In this document: piece after piece, positions 13,638-21,513 of the stretch
Position numbering within the stretch: the first letter of the stretch is position 1
Layout of the letters: the number at the start of each line of letters is the position of its first letter
From: Bacteroidales bacterium UBA2939
Lineage (GTDB): Bacteria > Bacteroidota > Bacteroidia > Bacteroidales > P3
Assembly (NCBI GenBank): GCA_002349055.1
Contig: DECD01000054.1
Location: forward strand, 51,308-83,647
DNA: 32,340 bases
Reading direction: 5' to 3'
Notes under the pieces: model-generated
Told to the model about the DNA's origin: nothing
What the model saw: the letters and a program-made list of their open reading frames with translations, nothing else
The model's database searches: none
Made by a program: the position numbers and the translations under genes

Positions 13638-15416
13638 ATGATCGACCTCGGATTAGACCTCTATAAAACCATCGGCCAGTGTGCCGACCAGCTGGGCATC
13701 GACGCCTACGCCGTCGGCGGCGTTGTCCGCGACCACTTCCTCCAGCGCCCCTGCACCGACATCGACGTCGTCTGTGTTGCACCCAACAACATATGTCTCC
13801 CCGCCTCCGGCGGAAATCCAGGAAATCCTAGAAATGATTCTCAAAATGATTTCCAAGATTTTGACGGGCCAGACAAATCCTGGAAATCTGAAGACAATCA
13901 AGAAAATTTACAGGATTTCCAAGATTTCGCGAAGCGGGAGACCGTCAGACCGCCCTCCATCGGTATCGAGCTGGCCAAAGCCTCGGCGGCAGCCCTCAGC
14001 GGCAGCAAAGTCTCCGTCTTTAAGAACTTCGGCACTGCATCGTTCCGCTACACTCTTCCCGAAAAGGAACGTCAAGCTGCGTCAGCCAACTTTCAACTTT
14101 CAACTTTCAACTTTCAACTTGAATTTGTCGGTGCCCGGCGCGAGAGTTACTGTCACGACTCCCGCAAGCCCATCGTCGAGAACGGAACCCTACAGGACGA
14201 CCAAAACCGCCGCGACTTCACCGTCAACGCCCTCGCCGTCTGCCTCAACGCCGACCGCTACGGCGAACTGATGGACCCCTTCGGTGGCATTCGCGACCTC
14301 AACGAAGGCATCCTCCGCACACCCCTCGACCCCGACATCACCTTCTCCGACGACCCGCTCCGCATGATGCGCGCCGTCCGCTTCGCCTCGCAGCTCGGCT
14401 TCCGCATCGCCGACGACACCTTCGAGGCCATTGCCCGCAACGCCAAGCGCATCGAGATAGTCTCCATGGAGCGCATCGTCGTCGAGCTCAACAAAATCAT
14501 CCTCTCCCCCAATCCCTCCCTCGGCTTTAAGCTCTTGCAGAAATGCGGCCTCCTGCCCCTCATCCTTCCCGAAATCTCCGCCCTCCAAGGCGTCGAGACT
14601 GTCGACGGCCGCGGCCACAAAGACATCTTCTACCACACATTACAAGTGCTGGAAAACATCTGCCTCCCCGCCTCCGGCGGAAATCCAGAAAATCCTGGAA
14701 ATGATTCTCAAAAAGATTTCCAAGATTTTGACGGACCAGACAAATCTTGGAAATCTAAAGACAATCAAGAAAATTTACAGGATCTCCAAGATTTCGCGAA
14801 GCGGGAGATTAACAAGCTTCTTTGGTTACGTTGGGCGGCGCTGCTGCATGATATCGGCAAGCCCGGCGTCAAGCGCTACGACGCCAAGCAGGGATGGACC
14901 TTCCACGGCCATGAGGCCCGCGGGGCCCACATGGTCAAGCGCCTCTTCAAGCGCCTCCGCCTCCCCCTCGGTGCCGAAGAACGCTATGTGGAAAAACTCG
15001 TCATGCTCCACATGCGCCCCATCGTCCTCTCCGAGGACGAGGTCACCGACTCCGCCGTCCGCCGCCTCCTCTTCGAAGCCGGCGACGACATCGACGACCT
15101 CATGCTCCTTTGCAACGCCGACATCACCTCCAAGAATCCCGAGAAAGTCCGCAAGCACAAGGCCAACTTCGAACTGGTCAAACGCAAGCTCGTCGAACTC
15201 GAGGAGCGCGACCGCATCCGCAACTTCCAGCCGCCCGTCTCCGGACAGGACATCATGGACACCTTCGGCATCGGTCCCTGCCGCGAAATAGGCACCATCA
15301 AGGACGCCATCAAGGATGCCATCCTCGACGGTCAGATTCCCAACGACCGAGACGCCGCCTGGCAGATGATGCTCCGCCTCGCCGCCGACCTCGGCCTCCA
15401 TCCCGTCAACAGCTGA
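13638..15416 (+). CDS. cca: CCA tRNA nucleotidyltransferase (HD type) with three in-frame inserts
   Basis: Adds or repairs the 3'-CCA of tRNA. The 592-aa product has the class II polymerase head: GGVVRD (27-32), the DID metal site (41-43), the DDQNRRDFTVNALA segment, SDDPLRMMRAVRFASQLGF, and a C-terminal HD domain (LLHDIGKPG, H404/D405). I start at ATG 13638, 1 nt after the previous stop; the longer open frame upstream is a shadow of the lipoprotein gene. Homologues I recall are about 470-480 aa. The excess is explained by a 51-codon element at residues 51-101, the same element at 340-390, and a segment of about 20 residues ending in a 7-bp tandem repeat (codons 151-161). Known catalytic motifs remain intact around all three. 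Confidence 0.93.
   Translation: MIDLGLDLYKTIGQCADQLGIDAYAVGGVVRDHFLQRPCTDIDVVCVAPNNICLPASGGNPGNPRNDSQNDFQDFDGPDKSWKSEDNQENLQDFQDFAKRETVRPPSIGIELAKASAAALSGSKVSVFKNFGTASFRYTLPEKERQAASANFQLSTFNFQLEFVGARRESYCHDSRKPIVENGTLQDDQNRRDFTVNALAVCLNADRYGELMDPFGGIRDLNEGILRTPLDPDITFSDDPLRMMRAVRFASQLGFRIADDTFEAIARNAKRIEIVSMERIVVELNKIILSPNPSLGFKLLQKCGLLPLILPEISALQGVETVDGRGHKDIFYHTLQVLENICLPASGGNPENPGNDSQKDFQDFDGPDKSWKSKDNQENLQDLQDFAKREINKLLWLRWAALLHDIGKPGVKRYDAKQGWTFHGHEARGAHMVKRLFKRLRLPLGAEERYVEKLVMLHMRPIVLSEDEVTDSAVRRLLFEAGDDIDDLMLLCNADITSKNPEKVRKHKANFELVKRKLVELEERDRIRNFQPPVSGQDIMDTFGIGPCREIGTIKDAIKDAILDGQIPNDRDAAWQMMLRLAADLGLHPVNS
13788..13940 (+). repeat. 153-bp palindromic element, copy A, in cca
   Basis: Exactly 51 codons, read as NICLPASGG...FAKRE. 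It matches copy B (14655-14807) at 144 of 153 positions with no gaps. The ends are inverted repeats (left CTCCCCGCC, right GCGGGAG), and the inside is a long imperfect palindrome around GGGCC. It falls just after the DID active-site strand. Confidence 0.92.
14088..14120 (+). repeat. 7-bp tandem repeat (AACTTTC x4.7) inside cca
   Basis: Four full AACTTTC units and AACTT are read in frame as NFQLSTFNFQL, just before the conserved EFVGARRESY strand. It resembles the intergenic ATTGAAA/TCAATTT arrays. Confidence 0.85.
14655..14807 (+). repeat. 153-bp palindromic element, copy B, in cca
   Basis: Second copy, in the same orientation and codon phase as copy A, 867 bp downstream. The nine differences are five amino-acid-changing and four silent. 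It sits between the VLE helix and the HD-domain start LLWLRWAALLHDIGKP. Confidence 0.92.
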
Positions 15417-15425
15417 AAAAAAACT

Positions 15426-15457
15426 TTTGGCCATATCAACTTTATTTCGTAATTTTG
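15426..15457 (+). promoter_or_regulatory. Bacteroidota-type promoter for crt-hbd
   Basis: TTTG (15426-15429) and TAATTTTG (15450-15457, consensus TAnnTTTG) are separated by 20 nt, the same spacing as the promoter at 5062-5093. The start codon ATG 15486 would have a leader of about 20 nt. Confidence 0.8.
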
Positions 15458-15485
15458 CAGTTTCAAAAAATCAAGCAATAAATAC

Positions 15486-16268
15486 ATGAATATGTACGAG
15501 CATTTAAAGATAGAAGAAAAAGGCAACATAGCCATCCTTACCATCAGCGCTCCCAAGAGCCTCAACGCCCTCAACACCACCATCCTCAACGAGATTGACG
15601 AGTTCCTCGACGAATTCGAGGGCGGCCAGTTCCGCTGCCTCATCATCACTGGCGACGGCGAGAAGAGTTTCGTGGCAGGTGCCGACATCAGCGAGATGGC
15701 CACCCTCGGTCCCCAGCAGGGCGAGACCTTCGGCCGCAAAGGTGCCGCCGTCTTCCGCCGCATCGAGACCCTCCCCTGCCCCGTCATCGCTGCCGTCAAC
15801 GGCTTCGCCCTCGGCGGTGGCTGCGAACTGGCTATGGCCTGCGACATACGCCTCTGCTCCGACAACGCCCGCTTCGGCCAGCCCGAAGTCGGCCTCGGCA
15901 TCATCCCCGGTTTCAGCGGCACCGTCCGCCTGGCACGCCTTGTGGGCATAGGCATGGCCAAGCAGCTCATCTACAGCGGCAAGAACATCAAGGCCGACGA
16001 AGCCCTTCGCATCGGCCTCGTCAACGAAGTCCTGCCCCAGGCCGAGCTGATGAACCGCGCCATCGAGCTGGCCGGCCAGATTGCCGCCAACGCCCCGCTG
16101 GCCGTCAGCGCCGCCAAACTCTGCATCAACACCGAGTACGACATGCCCGCCGAGGATGCCATCGCCTTCGAGAACCGCGCCTTCGGCCTCTGCTTCAACA
16201 CCGAGGACCAGAAGAACGGCATGCAGGCCTTCCTCACCAAAGGCAAATGCGAATTTCAGGGGAAATAG
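15486..16268 (+). CDS. Enoyl-CoA hydratase/crotonase family protein
   Basis: The 260-aa crotonase-fold enzyme hydrates enoyl-CoA. The oxyanion-hole segment AGADIS (64-69) and GGGCELAMACD (110-120) carry the first catalytic Glu at 114; the second is at 134 in EVGLGIIPG. Both are present. The following SGTVRLARLVG is the usual GGTQRLPRLVG segment slightly altered. With the adjacent 3-hydroxyacyl-CoA dehydrogenase it most likely interconverts crotonyl-CoA and 3-hydroxybutyryl-CoA. The direction (butyrate formation or breakdown) cannot be told, since no thiolase or acyl-CoA dehydrogenase is in view. ATG 15486 is chosen; ATG 15492 is an alternative. Confidence 0.9.
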   Translation: MNMYEHLKIEEKGNIAILTISAPKSLNALNTTILNEIDEFLDEFEGGQFRCLIITGDGEKSFVAGADISEMATLGPQQGETFGRKGAAVFRRIETLPCPVIAAVNGFALGGGCELAMACDIRLCSDNARFGQPEVGLGIIPGFSGTVRLARLVGIGMAKQLIYSGKNIKADEALRIGLVNEVLPQAELMNRAIELAGQIAANAPLAVSAAKLCINTEYDMPAEDAIAFENRAFGLCFNTEDQKNGMQAFLTKGKCEFQGK

Positions 16269-16318
16269 TTAAGTAGTTAAGACAATAAGTTTAGTTTAAC
16301 AAATAAATATTAATCATC

Positions 16319-17155
16319 ATGAAAATCTGTGTTATTGGAACCGGCACCATGGCCAAAGGCATTGTGAAAGCCTTCGCCGTGAAGATGCCCGTCGTCATGA
16401 AGAGCCGCACCCAGGCCAGCCTCGACAAAGCCCTGGCATCCATCTCCAAAGGCTACGGCAAACTGGTTGAAAAAGGAAAGATGACCCAGGAGGCCGTCGA
16501 CGCCATCATGGCCAACATCGCCACCACCACCGACTACGCCACCTTCGCCGATGCCGACCTCGTCATCGAAGCCGCCGTCGAGGAGATGCAGCTCAAGAAG
16601 GATGTCTTCACCGAGCTCGACGGCATCTGCAAGCCCGAGACCATCTTCGCCACCAACAGCAGCTCGCTGAGTATCACCGAGATTGCCGCCTGCACCAAGC
16701 GTCCCGCCCAGTTCATCGGCATGCACTTCTTCAACCCCGCCGACCGCATGGCCCTCGTCGAGGTCATCCGCGGCCAGCTCACCAGCGACGACGTCTGCAA
16801 ATGCGTCATCGACCTCGCCACCTCCATCGGCAAACAGCCCGTCGAGGTGAAGGAAGCCCCCGGCTTCGTGGTCAACCGCATCCTAATCCCCATGATCAAC
16901 GAGGCTGTCGGCATCCTGGCCGACGGTATCGCCTCTGCCGAGGACATCGACAAGTGCATGCAACTCGGTGCCAACCACCCCATGGGACCCCTCGCCCTGG
17001 CCGACCTCATCGGCAACGACGTGAACCTCGCCATCATGGAGGTGCTCTACAAAGAGTTCGGCGATCCCAAGTATCGTCCCCACCCCCTGCTCCGCAAGAT
17101 GGTCCGCGCCGGCCTCCTCGGCCGCAAGACCGGCGAAGGTTTCTACAAATATTGA
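16319..17155 (+). CDS. hbd: 3-hydroxybutyryl-CoA dehydrogenase
   Basis: NAD(P)-dependent oxidoreductase acting on 3-hydroxyacyl-CoA. The 278-aa product has the Rossmann loop GTGTMAKG (7-14), NSSSLSITEIA, the signature MHFFNPADRMALVEVIRG with the catalytic His at 136, the NRILIPMINEA segment with the conserved Asn, and the C-terminal domain ending GEGFYKY. A 50-nt AT-rich gap separates it from the crotonase gene with no promoter evident, so both probably share the promoter at 15426-15457. The last codon is followed by a strong terminator. Confidence 0.93.
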   Translation: MKICVIGTGTMAKGIVKAFAVKMPVVMKSRTQASLDKALASISKGYGKLVEKGKMTQEAVDAIMANIATTTDYATFADADLVIEAAVEEMQLKKDVFTELDGICKPETIFATNSSSLSITEIAACTKRPAQFIGMHFFNPADRMALVEVIRGQLTSDDVCKCVIDLATSIGKQPVEVKEAPGFVVNRILIPMINEAVGILADGIASAEDIDKCMQLGANHPMGPLALADLIGNDVNLAIMEVLYKEFGDPKYRPHPLLRKMVRAGLLGRKTGEGFYKY

Positions 17156-17180
17156 TTCCTGCGCAGAACGCAAATAATGA

Positions 17181-17222
17181 AAGCATCGGGATTTGCCAAG
17201 TGCAGGTCCCGATGCTTTTTTT
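17181..17222 (+). terminator. Rho-independent terminator after hbd
   Basis: An 11-bp perfect stem AAGCATCGGGA (17181-17191) / TCCCGATGCTT (17207-17217) is followed by a run of T to 17222. The stem may also serve the opposing gene that ends at 17225. Confidence 0.92.
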
Positions 17223-17224
17223 GT

Positions 17225-17728
17225 TCATTCCCTCGCCCAGCGGCCAAGGGTGGAAAGGTAGCGGCGGTAGGCGCGGTAGATCCGGCTGTCTTCCAACAGG
17301 GGCCAGAGGCGAGGGTTCTGCTTGCAGTAGCCCTCGCAGCGGCGCATCAGGCGCAGGTACTCGCGCACATTGGGGTGCCAGAAGACCACCTCCTCCGGAT
17401 TGAGCCACTGCATATCCTCGAACTCGAGCCCGATGCTCTCGTCGGGCAGCACCCTCGAAGCGGCACCCATCATCTGCTCCAGCGCGGCCACCTGCATGCC
17501 CCGCTCCCAGAAGCGGTTGGCCTCGTACTCGCGGCAGGTGCACTCCTCGCGGACAATGGTGCAGGGATAGAGAAACTCGTCGCCCTCACGGAGGCCACGA
17601 CGATAGCCAATCAGTGTCTTTCCATAGTCGTCCACTTCACACCACACGCTAGGAATTACATTGATGCGTTCTCCGTTGCTCCATGCCATCATGCGTTTGT
17701 TGATACGGATTCTTTTGTCCTCCTTCAT
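17225..17728 (-). CDS. Unrecognised 167-aa protein
   Basis: I do not recognise a family. The protein is soluble, without signal peptide or membrane segment. It is rich in Arg, Glu, Trp and Tyr and has five Cys (VWCEVDD, YPCTIV, EECTCREYE, CEGYCKQNP, two of them in a CxC). The C-terminus is basic and helical (RIYRAYRRYLSTLGRWARE). The ATG at 17728 is used because the frame upstream is closed by a TAA just before an A-tract. It ends 3 nt from the hbd terminator, convergent to hbd. The competing frames here are shadows: this frame has the more protein-like composition and a possible promoter at 17891-17898. Confidence 0.6.
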   Translation of the reverse strand: MKEDKRIRINKRMMAWSNGERINVIPSVWCEVDDYGKTLIGYRRGLREGDEFLYPCTIVREECTCREYEANRFWERGMQVAALEQMMGAASRVLPDESIGLEFEDMQWLNPEEVVFWHPNVREYLRLMRRCEGYCKQNPRLWPLLEDSRIYRAYRRYLSTLGRWARE

Positions 17729-17890
17729 AGTAGTTTTTTTTTATTAAACGGTCAAACAACTCGCTGCCGGAAAGGGTGCAGCATCCCCCTGCATCGGGCG
17801 TTTTCGCGTCCGGAACAGCAGTGTCTGTCGACAATAAAAACTATGCTTTAAAGGCGATTAACGCATATCAGACATTCCCTTTAGGTACGG

Positions 17891-17898
17891 CAAAGATA
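17891..17898 (-). promoter_or_regulatory. Possible -7 promoter element for the 167-aa gene
   Basis: Read on the minus strand, TATCTTTG matches TAnnTTTG. No clear TTTG is found 19-21 nt upstream. The leader would be about 160 nt, and I see no riboswitch in it. Confidence 0.4.
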
Positions 17899-17925
17899 CA
17901 AATTATTTCACGATGGACGCTTTTT

Positions 17926-19008
17926 TTATTTTTGTTTACGGTAGGTCACTATAGCCACGATGCAAAAGAAGGTGGCCACAACAGCAAGAGCCAGGAAGTC
18001 GGGGGCCAACTCGGCAAGGGTGGTACCTTTGAGGTATACAGCACGCATGATACCCACAAACCAGCGAGGCGGGAAAGCCACAGTCAACCATTGTGCCCAT
18101 TGCGGCATCGAGTCCAGCGGCGTCAACAATCCGCTCATCAGCATGAACAGCATCACAAAGAAGAACATTACAAAGATGCACTGTTGCATCGTGTCAGAGA
18201 TATTCACCACAGCGATGGCAAATCCAGACATGGCCAGCGCAAAAACCAAAGCCGCCCAATAGATGCTCGCCAGACTGCCCTCAGGCCATAGGCCATAGAC
18301 CAATCCCGCTGTGAGAATGGCCTCGGTCAGAGCCACCATCCCGATAATCCAATAAGGAATCAGTTTGCTCAGCGTGAACTCCATTCGAGAAACGGGTGTC
18401 ACATTAATCTGCTCTATCGTACCCTTCTCCTTTTCCAAAACAAGGTTCAATGCGGGGATAAAACAGCATATCAGCATGATAATGATGATGATGAACGCCG
18501 GAATCATATAGAAACGATAGTCCAACGTCTCATTGTAGAAGTACCTGACGCTTGGTGACAACACCGCAGACCCATCTGTTAGAAGTGGCGTGAGGGAGGC
18601 AATGACATACTGCGACCCAAGGCCGCTCTTAGTGGCATTAACCGCATTGGCGTCAATCTTGATTTCCGGCATGCGTCCGAGCATCTGCGTCTGCTCGCAA
18701 CCCTCTGGAATCGTAACGATAACATCCACCTTACCTGCTTCCAACAAGTCGTAGGCTTGCCTATAGTCAGTCACCACAAGTCGGGCCCGCAACTGCTTTG
18801 AGGCCTCCAGATGCGAGACCATCCTTCCGCTCAGCCCCGACCTGTCCATGTCCACCACCGCCACATTCACACCCTTCACATCCATGTTGGCCACCAGCGG
18901 CACAATCAGCATCACGATGATGGGCAACAGAAAGACCAGACGCGACACAAACCTGTTTCGACGGAACTGGATAAATTCCTTCTTGATCAAAAAACCCAAT
19001 GCAGACAT
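17926..19008 (-). CDS. ABC-2 type efflux permease (second permease)
   Basis: The 360-aa membrane subunit has one N-terminal membrane segment (VFLLPIIVMLIVPLVA), a large extracytoplasmic domain (about residues 50-180) and five C-terminal segments (for example FIIIIIMLICCFIPALNLVL, GMVALTEAILTAGLVYGLW, FVMFFFVMLFMLMSGLLTP). The LEKEKGTIEQINVTPVSRMEF loop is the usual cytoplasmic coupling region of the YhhJ/YbhR type. It pairs with the neighbouring permease and two ATPases. The start is 11 nt after the previous stop. Last gene of the efflux operon. Confidence 0.88.
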   Translation of the reverse strand: MSALGFLIKKEFIQFRRNRFVSRLVFLLPIIVMLIVPLVANMDVKGVNVAVVDMDRSGLSGRMVSHLEASKQLRARLVVTDYRQAYDLLEAGKVDVIVTIPEGCEQTQMLGRMPEIKIDANAVNATKSGLGSQYVIASLTPLLTDGSAVLSPSVRYFYNETLDYRFYMIPAFIIIIIMLICCFIPALNLVLEKEKGTIEQINVTPVSRMEFTLSKLIPYWIIGMVALTEAILTAGLVYGLWPEGSLASIYWAALVFALAMSGFAIAVVNISDTMQQCIFVMFFFVMLFMLMSGLLTPLDSMPQWAQWLTVAFPPRWFVGIMRAVYLKGTTLAELAPDFLALAVVATFFCIVAIVTYRKQK

Positions 19009-19019
19009 ATCATTATTCT

Positions 19020-20075
19020 TTATTCCAATCGGTCGTTAAATTTCTTCACCGCTGCTGTCATTAGCACCACGGTCTCCGCCAACAGCACGCCCACCTCCAG
19101 CAGCACTCCCTTCAGGTCCACTCCTTCAATCATCAGTTTGCGCATAGCATCGATGTACCATCTCGGAGGCACCACATAGCTTATCCATCGCAATGCCCAC
19201 GGAATATTCTCCGTCGGAAACAACAACCCCGAAAAGAAGATCACTGGCATAATCATCACCATAGCGCTGATGAGCAAGGCCGCCACCTGGCTCTCCACCA
19301 CGTTCGATACCATCATTCCCAACGCCAATGCCAGCACCAGATATAGCACCGACACCAACACCACATTGCCCACACCTCCGGCCAACGGAACATCGAGCAC
19401 GAAGTAGGCAAGCACCAAAATAATCACCAGATCAATGAAACTCAACAGCAGGTAGGGTATCATCTTCGATACGATGATATAGATAGGCTTCACCGGCGAC
19501 ACCAACAACACCTCCATCGTTCCCGTCTCCTTTTCCTTGACAATGCTGATAGAAGTCATCATGGCACAAATGAGAAGGAATATCATTCCCATGATGCCGG
19601 GAACGAAGTTGAACGAACTCTTCATCTGCGGATTGAATAGCATGTGGGTCTGTATGCCCGATTGCTTGACTGCCACGTTACCCGTACTCAGCACACTCTG
19701 CAGATAGGCCTGTGAGGTGCGCGCAGTGTTCACATCGGCACCGTCGAGCAACAACTGGTACTTGCCTGAGACATCATAATCGTCGGCGAACACGACCACT
19801 GCGGCAGCCTTTCCCGTACGCAGCGATTGGTCAATGTCGCCGGCATCGACAAAACCTTTGTATTCGAAATAGCGGCTGGCCGTCATGCGGTTGACAGCCT
19901 CGGCAACAGCATAACTGCGATGCGGCGCACAGACCATCACCTTGATGTTGTTCACGTCAGTGGAGACGGTGAAACCAAACAACATGATGAGCATTAGCGG
20001 GATGACCAACACCACGAGCAGTGTGCGTCGGTCGCGCAGGATGTGCAACATCTCCTTCCTAATAAATGACGACAT
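19020..20075 (-). CDS. ABC-2 type efflux permease (first permease)
   Basis: Same architecture as its neighbour: MSSFIRKEMLHILRDRRTLLVVLVIPLMLIMLFGF at the N-terminus, an extracytoplasmic domain (about 35-170), then five membrane segments (GIMGMIFLLICAMMTSISIV, LLLSFIDLVIILVLAYFVL, and so on) with the VKEKETGTMEVLLVSPVKPIY coupling loop. I choose ATG 20075 (351 aa); ATG 20087, overlapping the ATPase stop by 10 nt, is equally possible. The open frame continues upstream to 20276, but that part is antisense-like sequence within the ATPase gene. The two permeases probably form a heterodimer. Confidence 0.88.
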   Translation of the reverse strand: MSSFIRKEMLHILRDRRTLLVVLVIPLMLIMLFGFTVSTDVNNIKVMVCAPHRSYAVAEAVNRMTASRYFEYKGFVDAGDIDQSLRTGKAAAVVVFADDYDVSGKYQLLLDGADVNTARTSQAYLQSVLSTGNVAVKQSGIQTHMLFNPQMKSSFNFVPGIMGMIFLLICAMMTSISIVKEKETGTMEVLLVSPVKPIYIIVSKMIPYLLLSFIDLVIILVLAYFVLDVPLAGGVGNVVLVSVLYLVLALALGMMVSNVVESQVAALLISAMVMIMPVIFFSGLLFPTENIPWALRWISYVVPPRWYIDAMRKLMIEGVDLKGVLLEVGVLLAETVVLMTAAVKKFNDRLE

Positions 20076-20077
20076 TT

Positions 20078-20797
20078 TTATCTGCATAGTTTCACAAATA
20101 CTTCGTTCATGTTCTTGGCATCCATCTGCAGCATGAGGGCTTGGGGCGTATCGAGGGCTTTGATGCGCCCGTCGACCATGATGCTGATACGCGAGCAATA
20201 TTCGGCCTCGTCCATATAATGGGTAGTGACGAAAATCGTGGTGCCCCGTGCAGCAGCTGCACGAATGAGGTCCCAAAACTGGCGCCGTGTGATGGGGTCC
20301 ACTCCTCCCGTCGGCTCATCGAGGAACACTATTTCGGGCCGATGCATGGTGGCCACCATGAAAGCCAACTTCTGTCGCCATCCGAGGGGCAGCGAGCCGA
20401 CCAGGTCGTCGGCATGATCGCTAAAACTGATTTCATGCAACAACTGGCACGAGCGATCGGCAATGTCTCCCCGTTTCATTCCATAGATACCTCCGAAAAG
20501 TTCCATGTTCTCGTTCACGGTCAGATCCTCGTATAGCGAAAACCTCTGACTCATATAGCCTATATGGCTTTTTATCTGTTCGCCTTCGGTCATCACGTCG
20601 TATCCTGCCACCTTGCCGCTGCCAGCCGTCGGGAACGAAAGGCCACAGAGCATCCGCATGGCTGTGGTTTTGCCAGCACCATTGGCACCAAGGAAACCGA
20701 AAATTTCGCCTCTCTCCACACTGAAACTGATTCCATCCACAGCGGTGAAATTCCCGAATTTCTTCGTCAATCCTCTGATTTCGATGATATTATCCAT
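20078..20797 (-). CDS. ABC transporter ATP-binding protein (second ATPase, degenerate signature)
   Basis: The 239-aa nucleotide-binding subunit has Walker A GANGAGKTT (about 37-45), Q-loop YMSQRFSLY, Walker B IVFLDEPTGGVDP and the switch His in VTTHYMDEAEYC. The ABC signature is LPLGWRQ instead of LSGGxxQ, as I recall for one half of YbhF-type exporters. That points to an asymmetric ATPase pair with the upstream gene. It overlaps the first ATPase by 8 nt and runs into the permease start, which implies translational coupling. Confidence 0.92.
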   Translation of the reverse strand: MDNIIEIRGLTKKFGNFTAVDGISFSVERGEIFGFLGANGAGKTTAMRMLCGLSFPTAGSGKVAGYDVMTEGEQIKSHIGYMSQRFSLYEDLTVNENMELFGGIYGMKRGDIADRSCQLLHEISFSDHADDLVGSLPLGWRQKLAFMVATMHRPEIVFLDEPTGGVDPITRRQFWDLIRAAAARGTTIFVTTHYMDEAEYCSRISIMVDGRIKALDTPQALMLQMDAKNMNEVFVKLCR

Positions 20798-21485
20798 TTC
20801 CTAACTTTTCTATAAAGTATTCCTCCAGGTTGTCCGGCGGCGAACAGACCTCCAGCACTCGGCCTTCGCTCATCAGAGCCACTCGGTTGCATCGCAACCC
20901 CTCGTCCATATAGGCAGTGCTCGCCAGAATGCTTATTTCCTGTTCTTTGAGGTCGGCAAGCATCTCCCACAGCTCGACTCGGCTCACCACATCGACGCCC
21001 GTCGTCGGCTCGTCGAGGAAGAGTACATGCGGCTTGTGAATCAATGCACAGCAAAGTGCCAGCTTCTGTTTCATGCCGCCCGACAGGGCTCCGGCGCGAC
21101 GCTTGCGGAATGGCTCTATCTGCCTGTAGATGGGAGCCACCAGGTCGAAGTTCTGCTCCAGAGTCACACCGAAGATGTTGGCGAAGAAATTGATATTCTC
21201 CTCCACACTCAGGTCGGGATAGAGCGAGAAGCGACCAGGCATATAGCCTATGCGCGTGCGCAGCAGTCGGTAGTCGCCCACCACATCGAGACTGTCGACC
21301 GACGCGCTCCCATTGTCAGGTAACAGCAACGTGGTCAGGATGCGGAAGAGAGTCGTCTTCCCTGCCCCGTCGGGACCAATAAGACCAAAAATCTCGCCCT
21401 CGCGAACATCAAAGGAAACATCACACAGCGCCTCCACGGTGCCGTACCGCTTGCTGATATGATTAACCGTAATTGCGTCAGCCAT
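20790..21485 (-). CDS. ABC transporter ATP-binding protein (first ATPase)
   Basis: Walker A GPDGAGKTT, Q-loop GYMPGRFSLYPDLSV, canonical signature LSGGMKQKL and Walker B VLFLDEPTTGVD are all present. The switch position reads STAYMDEGLRC, with Ala-Tyr where most ATPases have THxMDEAE, so the switch His is missing. Together with the degenerate signature of the partner this suggests one active and one impaired site. I choose ATG 21485 (231 aa), which has a purine-rich AAGGAAAG upstream; the frame is open to TTG 21512. Confidence 0.9.
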   Translation of the reverse strand: MADAITVNHISKRYGTVEALCDVSFDVREGEIFGLIGPDGAGKTTLFRILTTLLLPDNGSASVDSLDVVGDYRLLRTRIGYMPGRFSLYPDLSVEENINFFANIFGVTLEQNFDLVAPIYRQIEPFRKRRAGALSGGMKQKLALCCALIHKPHVLFLDEPTTGVDVVSRVELWEMLADLKEQEISILASTAYMDEGLRCNRVALMSEGRVLEVCSPPDNLEEYFIEKLGNG

Positions 21486-21513
21486 ACTCTGCTTTCCTTG
21501 ACACATAAACAAA

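Noticed and set aside
13788..14807. CRISPR or coding-repeat-domain explanation for the two 153-bp copies
   Set aside because: Only two copies 867 bp apart with unrelated sequence between them. The peptide is not a known domain, and the palindromic DNA structure is unexplained by protein duplication.
17649..17834. Small minus-strand frame upstream of the 167-aa gene, crossing an A-tract, possibly a frameshifted N-terminus
   Set aside because: Only a TTG start is available, the frame differs from the gene by a shift that a usual -1 slip would not produce, and the peptide matches nothing I know.
17729..17890. Riboswitch or attenuator in the leader of the 167-aa gene
   Set aside because: Only short GC-rich pairings were found, with no known riboswitch core.
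20088..20276. N-terminal extension of the first permease
   Set aside because: It lies wholly inside the ATPase gene on the same strand in another frame, and the peptide is His/Arg/Cys-rich without membrane character. The true start is at 20075 or 20087.
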